Of a DNA stretch of 64,000 bases, positions 55,358 through 63,121 are shown piece by piece. The notes beneath the pieces are model-generated. The model saw only the letters and a program-made list of their open reading frames with translations, was not told the DNA's origin and did no database searches. Made by a program: the position numbers and the translations under genes. How positions within the stretch are numbered: the stretch's first letter is position 1; every line of letters begins with the position of its first letter. The DNA comes from CAKRJP01 sp963597615 (lineage in GTDB: Bacteria > Bacillota > Clostridia > Lachnospirales > Lachnospiraceae): NCBI GenBank assembly GCA_963597615.1, contig CAVBQS010000012.1, positions 1 to 64,000 of the forward strand, in the 5' to 3' direction.

Positions 55358-55933
55358 TTAGACTCCTAAGTGCTCCAAAAGAATCTTTAGACCGATGCAA
55401 ACTAAGATCACACCGCCAACTAATTCGGCCTTATTTTTATATCGGCTTCCAAATAAATTTCCTACTACCACTCCCACAATAGAAATCACAAAGGTGGTGC
55501 AGCCGATAATGGAAATTGCCTCCACAATCGGGGTCTGAAGGAAGGCAAAGGTAATACCTACTGCCAGAGCATCAATACTGGTAGCCACCGCCAACATAAA
55601 CATATTCTTGTGATCTAATGGCGGGTCCATAACCTCTGCCACTTCCTCTTCCTTCCATTCCTTAATAGCCTCATAAATCATCTTGCCACCAATATATCCA
55701 AGAAGAATGAAAGCAATCCAGTGATCGATGCTGGTAATATATTGCTGGAACTGACTTCCAAGAAGCCATCCTAAGAAGGGCATCAAAGCCTGAAACCCTC
55801 CAAAATACAAGCCAATGATCAGGGTCTGTTTCTTGTTAATGTGCCTCATACTGAGGCCCTTACAGACTGCAACTGCAAAGGCATCCATAGACAAGCCTAC
55901 CCCTAGTAAAAATAATTCAAATACAGTAGCCAT
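55358..55933 (-). CDS. mntP: Manganese efflux pump MntP
   Basis: 191 residues with about six spans; the family motifs are GVGLSMDAFAVAVCKGL in the first helix and AVATSIDALAVGITFAF later, each with an Asp needed for metal. It removes excess Mn2+. The start at 55933 has GAAAGGG upstream; an in-frame extension to 56008 runs through the riboswitch terminator hairpin and is not plausible. Expression is under a yybP-ykoY riboswitch, which allows transcription when Mn2+ is high. The antiporter follows 30 bp on. Confidence 0.93.
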   Translation of the reverse strand: MATVFELFLLGVGLSMDAFAVAVCKGLSMRHINKKQTLIIGLYFGGFQALMPFLGWLLGSQFQQYITSIDHWIAFILLGYIGGKMIYEAIKEWKEEEVAEVMDPPLDHKNMFMLAVATSIDALAVGITFAFLQTPIVEAISIIGCTTFVISIVGVVVGNLFGSRYKNKAELVGGVILVCIGLKILLEHLGV

Positions 55934-55970
55934 AATTTTTTCCCTTTCTTCCTCTAAAGTCTTAGCACAT

Positions 55971-56168
55971 AAAAAGACCCACGTATGCCTAGTACTTTTG
56001 CTAAACATACATGAGTCTCATTCTTTAAGATTTGCCAGGTGAATCTCCAGGCTTCTCTCTAGATTCTTATGCTAGATTCCTAAGTTAAGCCATCCCTCTT
56101 CACCGGTATGTTGACAAACCACATATACATGCGAACTACTCCCTCACGGAAATATGAATTTTAAGTTC
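55971..56168 (-). promoter_or_regulatory. yybP-ykoY manganese riboswitch of mntP
   Basis: The minus-strand leader has the yybP-ykoY landmarks: GAGGGAGTAG near the 5' end, the conserved TTTGTCAACATAC element, and AAGCCTGG/GAGACTCAT toward the 3' end. A terminator hairpin follows, GACCCACGTATG (55976-55987) with 56006-56017, then TTTTT (55975-55971). It binds Mn2+ and lets RNA polymerase through to mntP. The gene identity and the leader agree, so this is well supported. Confidence 0.85.
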
Positions 56169-56174
56169 CTGTAC

Positions 56175-56204
56175 ACTATACTTTAGGCCTTAAGGGTTAG
56201 TCAA
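56175..56204 (-). promoter_or_regulatory. Promoter of the riboswitch-mntP transcript
   Basis: Minus strand TTGACT (56204-56199), 18-bp spacer, TATAGT (56180-56175); transcription near 56168. Directly downstream of the hybrid kinase stop, with no terminator between, so kinase transcripts may read into it. Confidence 0.75.
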
Positions 56205-56215
56205 CCGTAATATGT

Positions 56216-58774
56216 TTACTTTTCTTTTTCTTCAAAAATTTCGTCCAGGACCTGGGCAATGGCAACCATAGACACCGGTTTTATAATATGGCCGTTCATG
56301 CCACAGGCAAAGGCCTTTTGTTTATCTTCCTCAAAAGCATTGGCTGTCATGGCAACTATTGGAATGTAGGCCTTATGATTATCAGCCAGGGTTCGGATCT
56401 CCCTAGTGGCTGTATACCCATCCATCTTAGGCATCTGAATATCCATAAATACTAGATCGTAATAATCTGCCGGAGCATTTCTGATAGTTTCCACCGCAAT
56501 ATCCCCGTCATTTACACTGTCGATTACCATACCGGTTTCCTCTAAGATTGCTGTGGCAATTTCTGCGTTCAACTCATTATCTTCCGCCAGAAGGGCCCGT
56601 TTTCCTGCGTAATTGTGGGATTTCTTTTTTTGCTTTGTGAAATCATCATGGTCAGAATCTAGCACCTCTCCCTTCTCTAGCTCTGACAGATGTTTCTTAC
56701 TTGCATCTGCATTAGAAAGTCGAAGATTCAATATAACTGTAAATACAGAACCCTTTCCTTCTTTGCTGTCAACCTGTATATCTCCACCCATCATATTGAC
56801 AATATTTTTGGTAATAGCCATACCAAGGCCGGTGCCCTGGATTCCACTGACGGTTGCTGTATTCTCTCTAGTAAAGGTTTCAAAGATATGCTCCATGAAT
56901 TCCTTGGACATTCCAATTCCACTATCCCGCACGGTAATCTCATAGGTAGTAGAGTCTTTCTTGCTAGAAGGCTTTTCCGAAATCAGAATACCAATGTCTC
57001 CTCCAGGTTCTGTAAACTTTATAGCATTTCCTATAATATTTAGAAGAACCTGATTCAAACGAAGCTTGTCTGCAAATACATCCTCATGTTTCACATCCTT
57101 GGTTTCAACATAGAAATTCAAATTCTTTGCTGCTACCATCCCCTGGGTCATGGCCCTAAGATCACGAAAGAGGTCCGGAAGATGCACAAGCTTTTCTTCT
57201 AACTTTACAGAACCACTCGCAATACGGCTCATATCCAAAACATCATTAATCAGACTTAATAAATGGGCTCCGGAGGTACTGATTTTATCCAGGTAATCCT
57301 TCACTAGTTCTTGATCATCAATATGACTTTGCGCCAATGCCGTAAAGCCCATAATGGCATTCATTGGAGTTCGAATGTCATGGGACATATTGCTTAAAAA
57401 AGTAGACTTGGCCTTGCTAGCCTGTCTGGAAGATGCAAGAGCCTGGGACAGACGCTCCTTCTGTTCAAATTCTTTTATCTTTTCATCGGTACAATCATGA
57501 GCTACGTAAAGGACTTCCTTAACCTTCCCCTCCCCATCCCTTCGTTTCACAATAAAGCGGGCCTTCATCCACTGGCCTTGTGGGTTTTTATATTCTGTTT
57601 CTATGGTATTTACCTTTTTAAGACGGTCTGCCAGGGTCTTAAGGTTCAAAAATTCATCCATGGTCTCTCGCATATCTGCAGCCATAAAAACTTCCAGGAC
57701 TTTTGCTTTTACATCATCAAAGTTTCCCTGTTTACCGGTTATCTCTTCCATAGGTTTCACAGTGGTAAGGACTTCATATTGATGGCTGTCAAGGTCTGCT
57801 CGAAAAATTGTAGAATAAATAGTAGACAAAGAAGAGATTACTTCCGCATGTTCTTTCTCTTCCTTCAGCCTCATTTCCTGCTCTTTTACTATGGCATCTA
57901 TAATACGAAAACCCGCCACAATGGTGTCGGTAGTTCCTACCCTTCGGAAATCATATTGATAATTATGAAGTTGGTCCCCCTCTATACTGCGGTAGGTGCC
58001 TACTAATTGACTCTGCCTTGCAAATACCTGCCTAAGGTTTTCCATATTCATAATCTTTGCAATCCGCTCTTTATCCTCGGGACAAACATTTTCTTTGGTC
58101 CAGCGTCTTATAATATCGTCAAAAGAAAAGCTGGCTTTTGCCGCATCCCTAACTGCTTTTACCTGGTAATCCTCTGCCAGTCTAATAACTTTGGCCCTTC
58201 CATCCTGAAGATTTGCGGTAAATACATTTCGAAAACTCATAGAGAGTGTCTGAATAATATCCCATTGTTCCTCAAACTCCCGGTCCTTCTGCTTCCTTTT
58301 ACGGATGTCTTCATCTACATCATAGTGATAGCCTCGATAGACCATGCCCCCTTCCACTGGTTTTCCAACGCCACCACAGCGCACATACCTTGGTCCTAAA
58401 ATCGGATGATTCCAAATATAGGTATTCTCGTCTCGCTCTCCCTTTTCCATAGCTTCTAAAGAAGCATACACACTATCCAAGGCAGATGGATCTATATTAG
58501 AAAACCAGGCATCATAAATTTCCTCTGGCGTCAGAGTCCTATCTGTAAGACCTAATAGCTTTAGCATCAAATCATCAGCTTCCATCTTAGGGGCCTTGCC
58601 ATCTAGCAGATAGATTTGCCAGGTACCCATTTCGGAGCTTGCGATAATATCCCGCATCTCCTCCAGCTTCTGATAACTTTTCATAAGGAGCTCGTCATGG
58701 CCTTCTTCTTTTTCACAGCGATGACATTCTGCTGTGTTAGATTCATTATTATTGTTGGATACATCTTTCAGCAT
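56216..58774 (-). CDS. Soluble three-PAS hybrid histidine kinase
   Basis: 852 residues without membrane span. Three PAS-like units (about 35-155, 175-295, 315-430) precede a coiled linker, the His-box FLSNMSHDIRTPMN (His465), the ATPase (N-box NIIGNAIKFT, G1 DSGIGM, G2 GTGLGMAI), and a receiver with Asp778 in MDIQMPKMDGY and Lys in HIIKPV. No separate output domain, so it probably passes phosphate to an Hpt or a free response regulator. The pseudogene at 3.5-4 kb is a relative. GAGAGG 7 bases before the start. It lies 52 bp after the toxin gene. Confidence 0.92.
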   Translation of the reverse strand: MLKDVSNNNNESNTAECHRCEKEEGHDELLMKSYQKLEEMRDIIASSEMGTWQIYLLDGKAPKMEADDLMLKLLGLTDRTLTPEEIYDAWFSNIDPSALDSVYASLEAMEKGERDENTYIWNHPILGPRYVRCGGVGKPVEGGMVYRGYHYDVDEDIRKRKQKDREFEEQWDIIQTLSMSFRNVFTANLQDGRAKVIRLAEDYQVKAVRDAAKASFSFDDIIRRWTKENVCPEDKERIAKIMNMENLRQVFARQSQLVGTYRSIEGDQLHNYQYDFRRVGTTDTIVAGFRIIDAIVKEQEMRLKEEKEHAEVISSLSTIYSTIFRADLDSHQYEVLTTVKPMEEITGKQGNFDDVKAKVLEVFMAADMRETMDEFLNLKTLADRLKKVNTIETEYKNPQGQWMKARFIVKRRDGEGKVKEVLYVAHDCTDEKIKEFEQKERLSQALASSRQASKAKSTFLSNMSHDIRTPMNAIMGFTALAQSHIDDQELVKDYLDKISTSGAHLLSLINDVLDMSRIASGSVKLEEKLVHLPDLFRDLRAMTQGMVAAKNLNFYVETKDVKHEDVFADKLRLNQVLLNIIGNAIKFTEPGGDIGILISEKPSSKKDSTTYEITVRDSGIGMSKEFMEHIFETFTRENTATVSGIQGTGLGMAITKNIVNMMGGDIQVDSKEGKGSVFTVILNLRLSNADASKKHLSELEKGEVLDSDHDDFTKQKKKSHNYAGKRALLAEDNELNAEIATAILEETGMVIDSVNDGDIAVETIRNAPADYYDLVFMDIQMPKMDGYTATREIRTLADNHKAYIPIVAMTANAFEEDKQKAFACGMNGHIIKPVSMVAIAQVLDEIFEEKEK

Positions 58775-58826
58775 ACAAGCACCTCTCTAACTTTCTCATT
58801 TCTTCTATTCTGCATAGATGTGATTT

Positions 58827-59141
58827 CTAACTAATCAACCAACTATAATCCTTACGGCAGTCAAGAATACTATCCACATACACCGTATCATCTTTAATTT
58901 GATAAAGAACTAGATACCACTTTTCCACAAACATCTTGTGGTATTTATTTGGTGGTATATAAGATTCCTCAAAGAAGGGAAAACGCTGTGGCATATGGTC
59001 TAAGGAGCGCATTGCCGCCATCAACTCTTTCTTTTTGGCAATGGCTGCTTTTTTATTGACCTGCGCCATAAAACGGATGTGTGTTCCCAACATTTGCTTC
59101 GCCCTATCAGAAACAATCACTTTGTATTTCTTATCTATCAT
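58827..59141 (-). CDS. RelE/ParE-family toxin
   Basis: 104 residues: VSDRAKQMLGTHIRFMAQVNKKAA helix segment, basic middle, and the RelE fold end VDSILDCRKDYSWL. The family either cuts mRNA on the ribosome or poisons gyrase; the RelE or ParE choice cannot be made. It is 3 bp after the antitoxin, with GAGG before its start. Confidence 0.85.
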   Translation of the reverse strand: MIDKKYKVIVSDRAKQMLGTHIRFMAQVNKKAAIAKKKELMAAMRSLDHMPQRFPFFEESYIPPNKYHKMFVEKWYLVLYQIKDDTVYVDSILDCRKDYSWLIS

Positions 59142-59144
59142 ACG

Positions 59145-59411
59145 CTATACCTCTGCAATCACATCATCGAGATACCCATCCAATTCATCAAGCGTACAAC
59201 CTCCTCTTCCTGCCATTCTGTCTTCTTCAACAGCCAACAATTCTTCCCTTATTTTCAACATCTTTTCCCTACGGTTGTAAGTTTCAATATCCATAACCAC
59301 CAAGTCTCCTTCACCATTCTTGGTTAGAAATACTGGTTCTTCTGTTTTTCGGCACATATCGGCAATCTCGTTGTAGTTTTGGCGGATTGCTGCAGACGGA
59401 CGAATATTCAT
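59145..59411 (-). CDS. Phd/YefM-family antitoxin
   Basis: 88 residues: N-terminal DNA-binding part (NIRPSAAIRQNYNEIADMCRKTEEPVFLTKNGEGDLVVMD) typical of Phd/YefM, and a C-terminal acidic tail (ELDGYLDDVIAEV) that wraps the toxin. It represses its own promoter. GAGGAGG before the start; promoter at 59449-59477. Confidence 0.88.
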   Translation of the reverse strand: MNIRPSAAIRQNYNEIADMCRKTEEPVFLTKNGEGDLVVMDIETYNRREKMLKIREELLAVEEDRMAGRGGCTLDELDGYLDDVIAEV

Positions 59412-59448
59412 ACTGACACCTCCTCGAACTTGTTGTAGTAATATTCTA

Positions 59449-59477
59449 ATTATATTTTACCCATTTCATACAATCAA
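59449..59477 (-). promoter_or_regulatory. Promoter of the antitoxin-toxin operon
   Basis: Minus strand TTGATT (59477-59472), 17-bp spacer, TATAAT (59454-59449). Perfect -10; the AT-rich surroundings (AATATAATTAGAATATTAC) may be the operator of the antitoxin. Confidence 0.65.
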
Positions 59478-59525
59478 GTCAACATTCTCAAAAAATTTGC
59501 AATCATGAATTTCATCATTCCTTCC

Positions 59526-59618
59526 TTACATCGTGCAGTTCTTTTTTGTTTTATAAAGTGCTTCATCCGCAGCTTTTATAAATTGTATCCAATCTTTGAT
59601 TTCTTTACTATTAATCAT
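59526..59618 (-). pseudogene. Remnant of a GGDEF-domain C-terminus
   Basis: A 30-residue frame running 3' of rlmD, ending IKAADEALYKTKKNCTM. The sequence KAADEALYKxKK is the final helix of diguanylate cyclase GGDEF domains, with nothing else of the domain upstream. The start in the last codons of rlmD is accidental. Likely a decayed gene end. Confidence 0.5.
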
Positions 59619-60822
59619 CCATATCCACGCTGATTTTTACTGTGGTATTCGGTTTTCGGTTGCTCAAGAGGCACACAGTCTCCGTATGATCGCACCAGCA
59701 AAACATATCTACCGGTTGTATCTTCTTTGCCTCATAGCCTTTTTCCTTAAAATATTTCAAATCTCTGGCCAGGGTTTCCGGATTACAGGATATGTAGACC
59801 ACCTGTTTTGGCCCTAGTTTTGCCACGGAATCTATAAAGGCATGGTCGCTTCCTGCCCTTGGAGGATCCATAAATACTACATCTACCTGTTGCTTTTTTT
59901 CTGCCATCTGTACCATCACCTTGCCGGCATCTCCTAAAATATAGTCTGCATTTTTGTAATGATTTTCTTTGGCATTGATTCTGGCATCTTTGACTGCATC
60001 GGGATTTAATTCAATTCCTATGACTTTCTTTGCTTTTTTTGCTGCTGCCAGCCCTATGGTTCCGATTCCGCAGTAGGCATCGATGATGGTCTCTTTTCCT
60101 GTAAAATTCGCATAGGATATAGCGGTATTATATAAGACTTCTGTCTGTCTTGGATTTACCTGATAAAAGGATTTGGGGGAAATACGGAAAGTGCATCCAC
60201 ACAATTGATCCTTTATAAAGCCTGGTCCGTAAAGAACCTGCTGTCTGTCTCCTAAAATCATGCTGGTATGCTTGTCATTGATATTCATTACCACACTGGT
60301 AATCTCTGGATGAGCCTTTCTTAAGGCCTTTACAAAATTATTCTTTGAGGGCATAATAGGGGAACTAAGAACCAGCACTACTAGGATTTCCCCGCTGGCA
60401 AAGCCTCTTCGCACCAGCACATGACGTAAGAGTCCATAGCCTGTATCCTCATTATAAATTTTGATCTTAAAGGACTTTAGTAGGTCTCGAATGGTTTTTA
60501 TAATCTCCTGGGATTTTTCATCCTCAATAAGGCATTCTTCTACCGCTACCACCCGGTGGGTACCTGCCTCATAGGTTCCGCAGATTATATTTCCTTTTCG
60601 GTCTCTGTGAAATACAGCATGGACTTTGTTTCTGTAGTGGTAAGGGTCTTCCATGCCCAAGATTGGCTGAACTTTTCCAAAATCTTTTAAAAGATCTTGG
60701 ACTTTTTTCTGTTTAATTTTCAGCTGTTCCTTATAGCTTTTAGAGAGATATTGACAGCCCCCGCATTTTTTATTTACAGGACAGACCTTTTCTCTTTGAT
60801 TTGTTTCCTTTTTATCTTTCAT
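59611..60822 (-). CDS. rlmD: 23S rRNA (uracil-5-)-methyltransferase RlmD/RumA-type
   Basis: Methylates a uridine of 23S rRNA at C5 with SAM. 403 residues. An N-terminal Fe-S cysteine set (CPVNKKCGGC) replaces the usual TRAM leader; the SAM fold has AYCGIGTIGLAAA and IGIELNPDAV; catalytic Cys in ISCNPETLARDLK and PPRAGSD. It is 36 bp after rsmH. Assignment between RlmCD and a related TrmA-like protein needs alignment. Confidence 0.9.
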   Translation of the reverse strand: MKDKKETNQREKVCPVNKKCGGCQYLSKSYKEQLKIKQKKVQDLLKDFGKVQPILGMEDPYHYRNKVHAVFHRDRKGNIICGTYEAGTHRVVAVEECLIEDEKSQEIIKTIRDLLKSFKIKIYNEDTGYGLLRHVLVRRGFASGEILVVLVLSSPIMPSKNNFVKALRKAHPEITSVVMNINDKHTSMILGDRQQVLYGPGFIKDQLCGCTFRISPKSFYQVNPRQTEVLYNTAISYANFTGKETIIDAYCGIGTIGLAAAKKAKKVIGIELNPDAVKDARINAKENHYKNADYILGDAGKVMVQMAEKKQQVDVVFMDPPRAGSDHAFIDSVAKLGPKQVVYISCNPETLARDLKYFKEKGYEAKKIQPVDMFCWCDHTETVCLLSNRKPNTTVKISVDMDD

Positions 60823-60858
60823 ATCTTTTGTTTCTTTCTATACTTCTATCCTATACTG

Positions 60859-61938
60859 CTAGGCCTTTACTGCCCAACGCATTTTGGTAGACCTGGCTCT
60901 GGGATTTTTCCTACATTCCTCAGCCGAGGGGCGAATCACGTCCTTTGACACTTCACTATAGATTCCCTGCTTTAAGCCTTGCTTGAAAGCTTTCTTTACT
61001 AAACGGTCCTCACCGGAATGGAAGGTAAGGATTGCAACTCTTCCTCCGGACTTCATAACCTGGGGAAGCTTTTCTAAAAACTCATAAAGCACCTCAAACT
61101 CGCTATTTACATCAATGCGCAAGGCCTGAAAGCATCTCTGACAGGATTTTTTCACTGCTTCTTTCCGGTCTTTTTCCTGCAAGAAACTTAAAGACCTCTC
61201 AATAACCTCTTTAAAATCCGTGGTGGTTTCTATACTCTTGCCCTCTTTTTTTAAGGTAAATACTTCTGCCGCAATTTCCTCTGCATAGGGCTCATCAGAA
61301 TTTTCCACAAACATTCCTATGAGCTCTTCCTCTGTCACCTTCTTTAGCCTTTCTGCTGCACTTTCTCCCTTTCTTGGATTCATGCGAAGATCCAAAGGCC
61401 CATGTATTTTGTAGGAAAATCCCCTTTCCGGATTATCGATCTGCATAGAAGAGACCCCTAAATCAGCTAGAAGAAAATCAAATTTCCCTGCCTCTTTCGC
61501 CACCTGGTCGATGTTTTTAAAATTGGTAAGTTTTACTGTAAGAAGGTCTTCTCCGTAGCCTTTTTTTGCCAGACGCTCCTTGGTTTTTGCCGACTCTATA
61601 GGATCTACATCCAAGCCATAAATATGGCCTTCTCCTTTGAGGCATTCTAACATAGCTGATGTATGCCCGCCATATCCTAAAGTGGCATCCAGTCCCTGCT
61701 GCCCTGGCTGAATCCTTAGAAAATCTAAAATTTCCTGCACCATAATGGAAATATGCATACCTGCCGGGGTGCTCCCCTTTTCTATTACATGGTCTATGGT
61801 ATCCTTGTATTTTTCAGGATCGTGTTCCTTATATTTTTCTTCAAACTTTTTCGGATATTTTCCCGAATAGCGAACCCGTCGTTTGTGAGGTATGGTCTGC
61901 CCATTCTGGTCCCTTTCTAAATTTTTATTGTCCTGCAT
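60859..61938 (-). CDS. rsmH: RsmH-family 16S rRNA methyltransferase with N-terminal extension (paralogue-like)
   Basis: 359 residues, about 50 longer at the N-terminus than ordinary RsmH (KKFEEKYKEHDPEKYKDTIDH, then HISIMVQEILDFL where VPVLLEE is usual). SAM motif DATLGYGGHTSAM, FDFLLADLGVSSMQID, LDLRMNP and RIDVNSEFEVLYEFL are conserved, so it should be an N4-methyltransferase of cytidine in 16S rRNA or a near relative. It lies outside a division cluster, between ansA (1 bp) and rlmD (36 bp). Probably a second copy in this genome; not tested. Confidence 0.8.
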   Translation of the reverse strand: MQDNKNLERDQNGQTIPHKRRVRYSGKYPKKFEEKYKEHDPEKYKDTIDHVIEKGSTPAGMHISIMVQEILDFLRIQPGQQGLDATLGYGGHTSAMLECLKGEGHIYGLDVDPIESAKTKERLAKKGYGEDLLTVKLTNFKNIDQVAKEAGKFDFLLADLGVSSMQIDNPERGFSYKIHGPLDLRMNPRKGESAAERLKKVTEEELIGMFVENSDEPYAEEIAAEVFTLKKEGKSIETTTDFKEVIERSLSFLQEKDRKEAVKKSCQRCFQALRIDVNSEFEVLYEFLEKLPQVMKSGGRVAILTFHSGEDRLVKKAFKQGLKQGIYSEVSKDVIRPSAEECRKNPRARSTKMRWAVKA

Positions 61939-61939
61939 C

Positions 61940-62968
61940 TTATTCTTCCCCTTCTAATTCCAAGCGTTTGGTAAACAAAATATCATGGTTGATCTGAGTA
62001 TAAAAATCCTGCTTCATTTCCTCGTAAGTCTGATCTCCCATGCCCATAATCCACATCATTTTGGTAATGGTAGCCTCCAAGGTCATGTCATAGGCCTCCA
62101 AAAGCTGGAAGTCCATCTTTACCCTTTTTCCCACTTCGTAGACTGTCATGTTGCTGCCTTCATTGGCCACCTGGGTGGTCATAACAATGATCTTTCCCTT
62201 GTCCATCCACCAATTCATTTCCACGTAAAATTCATCCATCAAAGTTTTGGGAACCCCTCCCACTCCAAAGCTTTCAATCACCAGGCAATCATAGTGTTCA
62301 AATAAATATGGCAAAATGTCCGGTTTCATACCGGGAATTAGCTTTAGGACATAGACGCTGCTTTTCATATGATAAAAGAAATGCACATCTCCCTCATAGG
62401 GAATTTCTTGAATATATCGCACCAGCATCCCATCCTGGATCACTGCCTTATAAGGAAAGTTAATACTGGAAAATGCATTATAACTTTTAGCTCTCTCTTT
62501 CTTTGCCCTGGTACCTACAATAACCTTTCCATCAAATACAATATTTACATCCTGGGATTCATCATCAGCTGCATAAATAAAGCTGTCTAGCAAATTGGTT
62601 TTTGCATCTGTCACATCCATCTCAATTGGCTTTTGCGCCCCTGTCACCACAATAGGTTTCTTGGAATTTTGTACCATATAGGATAAGGCCGCCGCCGTGT
62701 AGGCCAAGGTATCTGTCCCGTGGGCCACTACAAAACCATCATAAGCTTCATAATTTTCCTCTATAGTATGAGCCATAAGCTTCCAGTGCTCTGGCGTTAC
62801 ATTGGTGCTGTCTAGGTTGCATACCTGGATAGCATCCACCTGACAAATATTTTTTACTGCCGGGATATATCTTAAAATATCCTCCGGTGACAAGCCCGGA
62901 GCCAGTCCATACTCTGTCTGTTTGGAGGCAATGGTTCCCCCTGTTCCAATCAGTAATACCTTCTTCAT
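61940..62968 (-). CDS. ansA: Asparaginase (type I-like)
   Basis: Hydrolyses asparagine to aspartate and ammonia in the cytoplasm. 342 residues: KKVLLIGTGGTIASK at the N-terminus (first active Thr in GTGGT), VVAHGTDTLAYTAAAL (second Thr motif), and TGAQKPIE. No signal peptide. The start at 62968 is preferred over 63058, as GGAAGTAAGG lies just upstream. Divergent from pyrC. Heads the ansA-rsmH-rlmD cluster. Confidence 0.93.
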   Translation of the reverse strand: MKKVLLIGTGGTIASKQTEYGLAPGLSPEDILRYIPAVKNICQVDAIQVCNLDSTNVTPEHWKLMAHTIEENYEAYDGFVVAHGTDTLAYTAAALSYMVQNSKKPIVVTGAQKPIEMDVTDAKTNLLDSFIYAADDESQDVNIVFDGKVIVGTRAKKERAKSYNAFSSINFPYKAVIQDGMLVRYIQEIPYEGDVHFFYHMKSSVYVLKLIPGMKPDILPYLFEHYDCLVIESFGVGGVPKTLMDEFYVEMNWWMDKGKIIVMTTQVANEGSNMTVYEVGKRVKMDFQLLEAYDMTLEATITKMMWIMGMGDQTYEEMKQDFYTQINHDILFTKRLELEGEE

Positions 62969-63047
62969 CCTTACTTCCAATCTATTTCTGTCTAATATTT
63001 TTATGTAACAAGTATAATACAAAACCAAAGAGAATACATCCGTTTTC

Positions 63048-63077
63048 TTGACAGACAAAACTTTACTTTTTTATACT
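63048..63077 (+). promoter_or_regulatory. Promoter of pyrC
   Basis: TTGACA (63048-63053), 18-bp spacer, TATACT (63072-63077). Start predicted near 63084, giving a leader of about 38 nt ending in AAAGGAGG. No attenuator-like hairpin is seen. Confidence 0.8.
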
Positions 63078-63121
63078 AGTATTACAAGATTCAAGGAGTA
63101 GCACGAACAAAGGAGGCTTTT

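Noticed and set aside
55934..56008. In-frame N-terminal extension of MntP
   Set aside because: It crosses the riboswitch terminator hairpin and lacks the mntP signature; the start at 55933 has a ribosome site.
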